64,000 bases of DNA from an uncultured Aquimarina sp. Lineage in GTDB: Bacteria; Bacteroidota; Bacteroidia; Flavobacteriales; Flavobacteriaceae. Shown in pieces: positions 61,182-64,000 of this stretch. The notes under the pieces were generated by a model, which saw only the letters and a list, made by a program, of their open reading frames with translations, did not search any database and had not been told where the DNA came from. The stretch's first letter is position 1. Every line of letters starts with the position of its first letter. The stretch spans positions 62,001 to 126,000 of the forward strand of contig CANMKX010000004.1 of assembly GCA_947498595.1 (NCBI GenBank), in the 5' to 3' direction. The translations under genes and the position numbers were made by a program.

Positions 61182-63038
61182 ATGAAAAAAATATTTGGAA
61201 AGATTCTTCTATACGAAAAATCCATTTCAAGAGTTATGAAAACTTATTTCTTTCTCTTTTTCTTTTCCTTATCCAAATTGTTTTGTAGCGACATCTATTC
61301 TCAAAATATCACTATTTCTAAGCAAGATGTCTCATTATTAACAATAATAAAAGAGCTAGAGCACAAAAGCAATTACATCTTTTTCTATAACAATAACTTA
61401 ATAGATACTTCAACAAAAACATCTATTAATATTTATGAAAAATCAATTGATAAAATATTAGACAAACTATTTAAAAACACAAAAATAAAGTATCTAATGC
61501 GTAAAAAAAGCATTGTACTTTATTTAAAATCATCTACGCCACATAAGCAAAAACATTCAAGTATTCCCAATGAAATAATTAATCAGATTGTGGATGTATC
61601 TAATGAATATCCAATCCCTTTTTCGACTATTCGTTTTAAAAATAAAAATAATGGTTTAATTGCTGATGAAAATGGTTATTTCAGAATTCCTTATATATAT
61701 AAAACTCAAAAAGACACTTTATTAATTTCATCTATAGGATATATTACTAAAGAAATCCCTGTAGAATCTTTATTAGATGATAAACTTAACTTCATAAAGC
61801 TTAATCCAAAAATTGAAGCTTTAGAAACGGTAATGCTTATTGCTAAAAAGCAAAAATCTGATAAATATATCCCTCCTCTGCAGTTTGTTGAAAAAGCAAT
61901 CAATAAAATCACAAAAAATTACCCGATAAAGCCATACTCGTATATTGGTTATTATAGAGATTATCAACTATTAAATAATCAACATATAAATCTTAACGAA
62001 AGCATTATTAAAGTTTTTGACGAAGGGTTTCATACCGATAAAATAAATCATAATAATAATCAAACGGCTTTATTCAATTATATAGAAAATTCTGATTTTG
62101 CTCGTGATTCAATATTGGGGATCGCATATGATAATAATTATAAAAAATATATTAAAGATGCCAAGATCTCTCCTATAGGTGGTAATGAGCTTAATTTACT
62201 GAATGCCAGTAATGCTATTAGAAATTTCAATAAAAACTCGTTCTCTTTTGTTTCCATTTTTAAAGATCATTTTATTTACAATCATGAATTCCGATACGGT
62301 GAAACTCATTTTTTAAATGATGAACCTATTTACGAAATCACTTTCAAAGCAAAGAAAAGGGTCTCTGGTAAAAAGCATAACGCTTCAGGAAGTATTTTCA
62401 TTTCACCTAAAAACTATGCGATCTATAAATTATTATATAATACTTATAGAGTCAATGAAGAAACGCCAATATATTCTGTAAAAATTGAATATGCTCCTAA
62501 AGGGGATCGTATGTTTATTAATTATATTTCATTTAATAATTTATTTGAAATAAAAAGCAATAACAATTTCATAGTAAAGGATGTTACTTTTGATAAAAGT
62601 AAAAATTCGTTTTTCATTACTTTCAGTAATCAAGTAAAAGAAGCTTCAATTCACAAGAAAAACTTTAAGTTTATTTATCAGAATAAAAAACTAAGTATTA
62701 GCAAAATACAATTAATTGACAAAAATATTTTAAAGGTAAATTTAGTCCAAGGAACTATTCCTAATTTAAAATCTATTGATGATCAAAAAATGGATGATTT
62801 TACTTATAAAATCAAAAAAGTAAAAGATATAGCTAATAGAAAATTAAACAAGTTCACTCTTGTTAAAGTTAATCAATTCAGAGAACTTTTTGTTCAAGAG
62901 GTTTTTCCTAACACTTCATTATCTAGAAAATATAAATTAGCTAGAAAATCTCTTCCTCTTTCAATGTCACCTATAAATATTTTAGAAAACAAGTCTAAAT
63001 ATTGGGTAAATACACCATTAAAAAACACTAAAAAATAA
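61182..63038 (+). CDS. STN and carboxypeptidase-like regulatory domain protein without barrel
   Basis: A 618-residue envelope protein; an internal start at 61236 (MKTYFFLFFFSL) would sit at the signal peptide. In order: signal peptide (ending near DIYSQ), STN domain (about 47-120, ITISKQDVSLLTIIKELEHK), a carboxypeptidase-like regulatory domain (about 140-205, IPFSTIRFKNKNNGLIADEN) and about 400 residues of mixed beta structure of no known family. The plug and barrel of a TonB-dependent receptor are absent, though the FecI-FecR-STN order copies such a locus. The gene after it encodes an MG2-type protein 7 bases downstream. Confidence 0.8.
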   Translation: MKKIFGKILLYEKSISRVMKTYFFLFFFSLSKLFCSDIYSQNITISKQDVSLLTIIKELEHKSNYIFFYNNNLIDTSTKTSINIYEKSIDKILDKLFKNTKIKYLMRKKSIVLYLKSSTPHKQKHSSIPNEIINQIVDVSNEYPIPFSTIRFKNKNNGLIADENGYFRIPYIYKTQKDTLLISSIGYITKEIPVESLLDDKLNFIKLNPKIEALETVMLIAKKQKSDKYIPPLQFVEKAINKITKNYPIKPYSYIGYYRDYQLLNNQHINLNESIIKVFDEGFHTDKINHNNNQTALFNYIENSDFARDSILGIAYDNNYKKYIKDAKISPIGGNELNLLNASNAIRNFNKNSFSFVSIFKDHFIYNHEFRYGETHFLNDEPIYEITFKAKKRVSGKKHNASGSIFISPKNYAIYKLLYNTYRVNEETPIYSVKIEYAPKGDRMFINYISFNNLFEIKSNNNFIVKDVTFDKSKNSFFITFSNQVKEASIHKKNFKFIYQNKKLSISKIQLIDKNILKVNLVQGTIPNLKSIDDQKMDDFTYKIKKVKDIANRKLNKFTLVKVNQFRELFVQEVFPNTSLSRKYKLARKSLPLSMSPINILENKSKYWVNTPLKNTKK

Positions 63039-63045
63039 CTTCTTC

Positions 63046-64000
63046 ATGAAACATCTATATTTTATTTTTACTATTCTATTTTGCATAGTAAGTAACGCGC
63101 AACATAATTTCAACACAAAAAACACTCTTTCTTCATATCAAGAATATTCAGAATTACCAAGAGAAGTAGCTTATCTACATCTTAACAAATCTACTTATAT
63201 AAAAGGAGAAGAAATCGGTTTTTCTGCTTATATTTTAGATAAAAACAATAAGACGCTATCTGAAAAAACAAATAATCTTTACTGTGTAATTTTAGATGAA
63301 AATCAAAAAATCATCAAACAAAAAATGATTTTTGTAAATCAAGGTATTGCAAGAGGGAGTTTTTCTGTAGATAGTACTTTTCAAAATGGTAATCATTCAT
63401 TAATAGCCTATACAAATTGGATGAATAATTTTAAAGAAAATAATTTTTTCTCTCAAGAAATTAAAATTATTGATCCGAACACCAGCACAGCTAAAAAAGA
63501 AAATTCAAATATCGCTAATACTATTGATATTCAAATTTTACCTGAAAGTGGACATTTTATTTATAATGCAATCAACACTGCTGGTGTAATTCTCAAGAAT
63601 ACTAATGGTAAAGGAATTCCTAATGCTCAAGGGTATATAATTAACGAGCAGCGAGACACTATAAATTCACTTAAAACCAATCATTTAGGCATTACAAAAT
63701 TCACATTTACTCCACAAAACAATCATAATTACAAAGCTATTTTTAATATTAATAATAAAGAGCATGCATATCTAATAGAAAATATAGAAAATACAGGGGT
63801 TAACCTTTCTTTACAAAATGCTAAGTCCAAAATAATTCTTTCTTTTAAGACGAATACCACTACATTACCATCTATAAAAAATAAGTTTTTTAATTTAGCT
63901 ATTCATAATGGAAAAGATTACAAGGAATTAGATATTCTATTTGACGATGCAACTACAGTAAACAAAGTTATTTCTCTTAAAGATTTATCACCTGGAATCA
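63046..64000 (+). CDS. MG2 (alpha-2-macroglobulin-type) domain protein, N-terminal part
   Basis: The gene is cut by the right edge after about 318 codons with no stop. It has a signal peptide (YFIFTILFCIVSNAQ) and a first domain with EVAYLHLNKSTYIKGEEIGFSAYIL, a macroglobulin-type MG2 segment common in Bacteroidota surface proteins that often continue into a TonB plug domain. Further beta-sandwich repeats follow (for example IQILPESGHFIYNAINTAGV). The start at 63046 lies 7 bases after the STN protein stop, so it is in the same operon as the second sigma/FecR system. A C-terminal plug domain would complete a TonB-like system; it is not visible here. Confidence 0.78.
   Translation, partial: MKHLYFIFTILFCIVSNAQHNFNTKNTLSSYQEYSELPREVAYLHLNKSTYIKGEEIGFSAYILDKNNKTLSEKTNNLYCVILDENQKIIKQKMIFVNQGIARGSFSVDSTFQNGNHSLIAYTNWMNNFKENNFFSQEIKIIDPNTSTAKKENSNIANTIDIQILPESGHFIYNAINTAGVILKNTNGKGIPNAQGYIINEQRDTINSLKTNHLGITKFTFTPQNNHNYKAIFNINNKEHAYLIENIENTGVNLSLQNAKSKIILSFKTNTTTLPSIKNKFFNLAIHNGKDYKELDILFDDATTVNKVISLKDLSPGI

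Overview
The window looks like the chromosome of a marine-type Flavobacteriaceae bacterium (Bacteroidota). It is very AT-rich and lacks Shine-Dalgarno sites. Many genes carry a -7 box of the form TAnnTTTG. It contains FecI/FecR/TonB-receptor signalling operons, lipoproteins with acidic residues after the cysteine, an astacin-type protease and short peptides with Gly-Gly leaders. The genus is not determined; Aquimarina- or Kordia-like relatives are a guess. I see no insertion sequence, prophage or CRISPR array.

Layout. 1-8,100: end of an aminotransferase gene, a KAP-family P-loop NTPase with a lipoprotein beside it, DNA polymerase IV, a short run of housekeeping genes (Rossmann reductase, CYTH protein, YciI-like lipoprotein) and an outer-membrane barrel. 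8,300-19,600: the peptidoglycan synthase PbpC and a bacterial alpha-2-macroglobulin, then an operon of isoaspartyl peptidase and a 5'-nucleotidase split into two proteins. 19,700-29,000: a radical SAM protein, a TPR/AraC regulator, small membrane proteins, a lipid operon (PlsC, acyl-ACP desaturase, HD hydrolase), bacilliredoxin, a DnaJ-like protein and an EamA transporter. 28,900-34,550: the feoA-feoB iron operon with a secreted unknown and the small Cys-rich Feo peptide, SCO, RseP and two identical tRNA-Asn genes.

34,600-43,300 is the most unusual part. An ECF sigma factor and a membrane TPR putative anti-sigma factor lie divergent from a small lipoprotein, resembling a subtilase propeptide, that overlaps a secreted TPR-CHAT protease. 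Two tandem Cys-rich peptide genes with matching 23-residue Gly-Gly leaders follow, then a TPR histidine kinase and a LuxR-type response regulator. 44,000-47,400 holds a PhoX-like lipoprotein and a MauG-like di-heme protein whose second heme motif has lost its histidine. 47,600-54,650 is a five-gene FecI-FecR-TonB receptor-DM13 lipoprotein-barrel operon, divergent from a lipoprotein built of four acidic repeats. 54,700-59,200 has acetyl-CoA synthetase and an astacin protease. 59,489 to the end is a second sigma/FecR operon whose downstream genes are an STN/carboxypeptidase-like protein without a barrel and an MG2-domain protein cut by the window edge.

Tying these together, each of the three ECF sigma loci has a G-rich element, core TAGGG(G)(G)TA, directly in front of the presumed target operon. 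In the FecI locus an identical 11-mer also lies in front of the repeat lipoprotein. This suggests ECF-dependent promoters and predicts regulon members.
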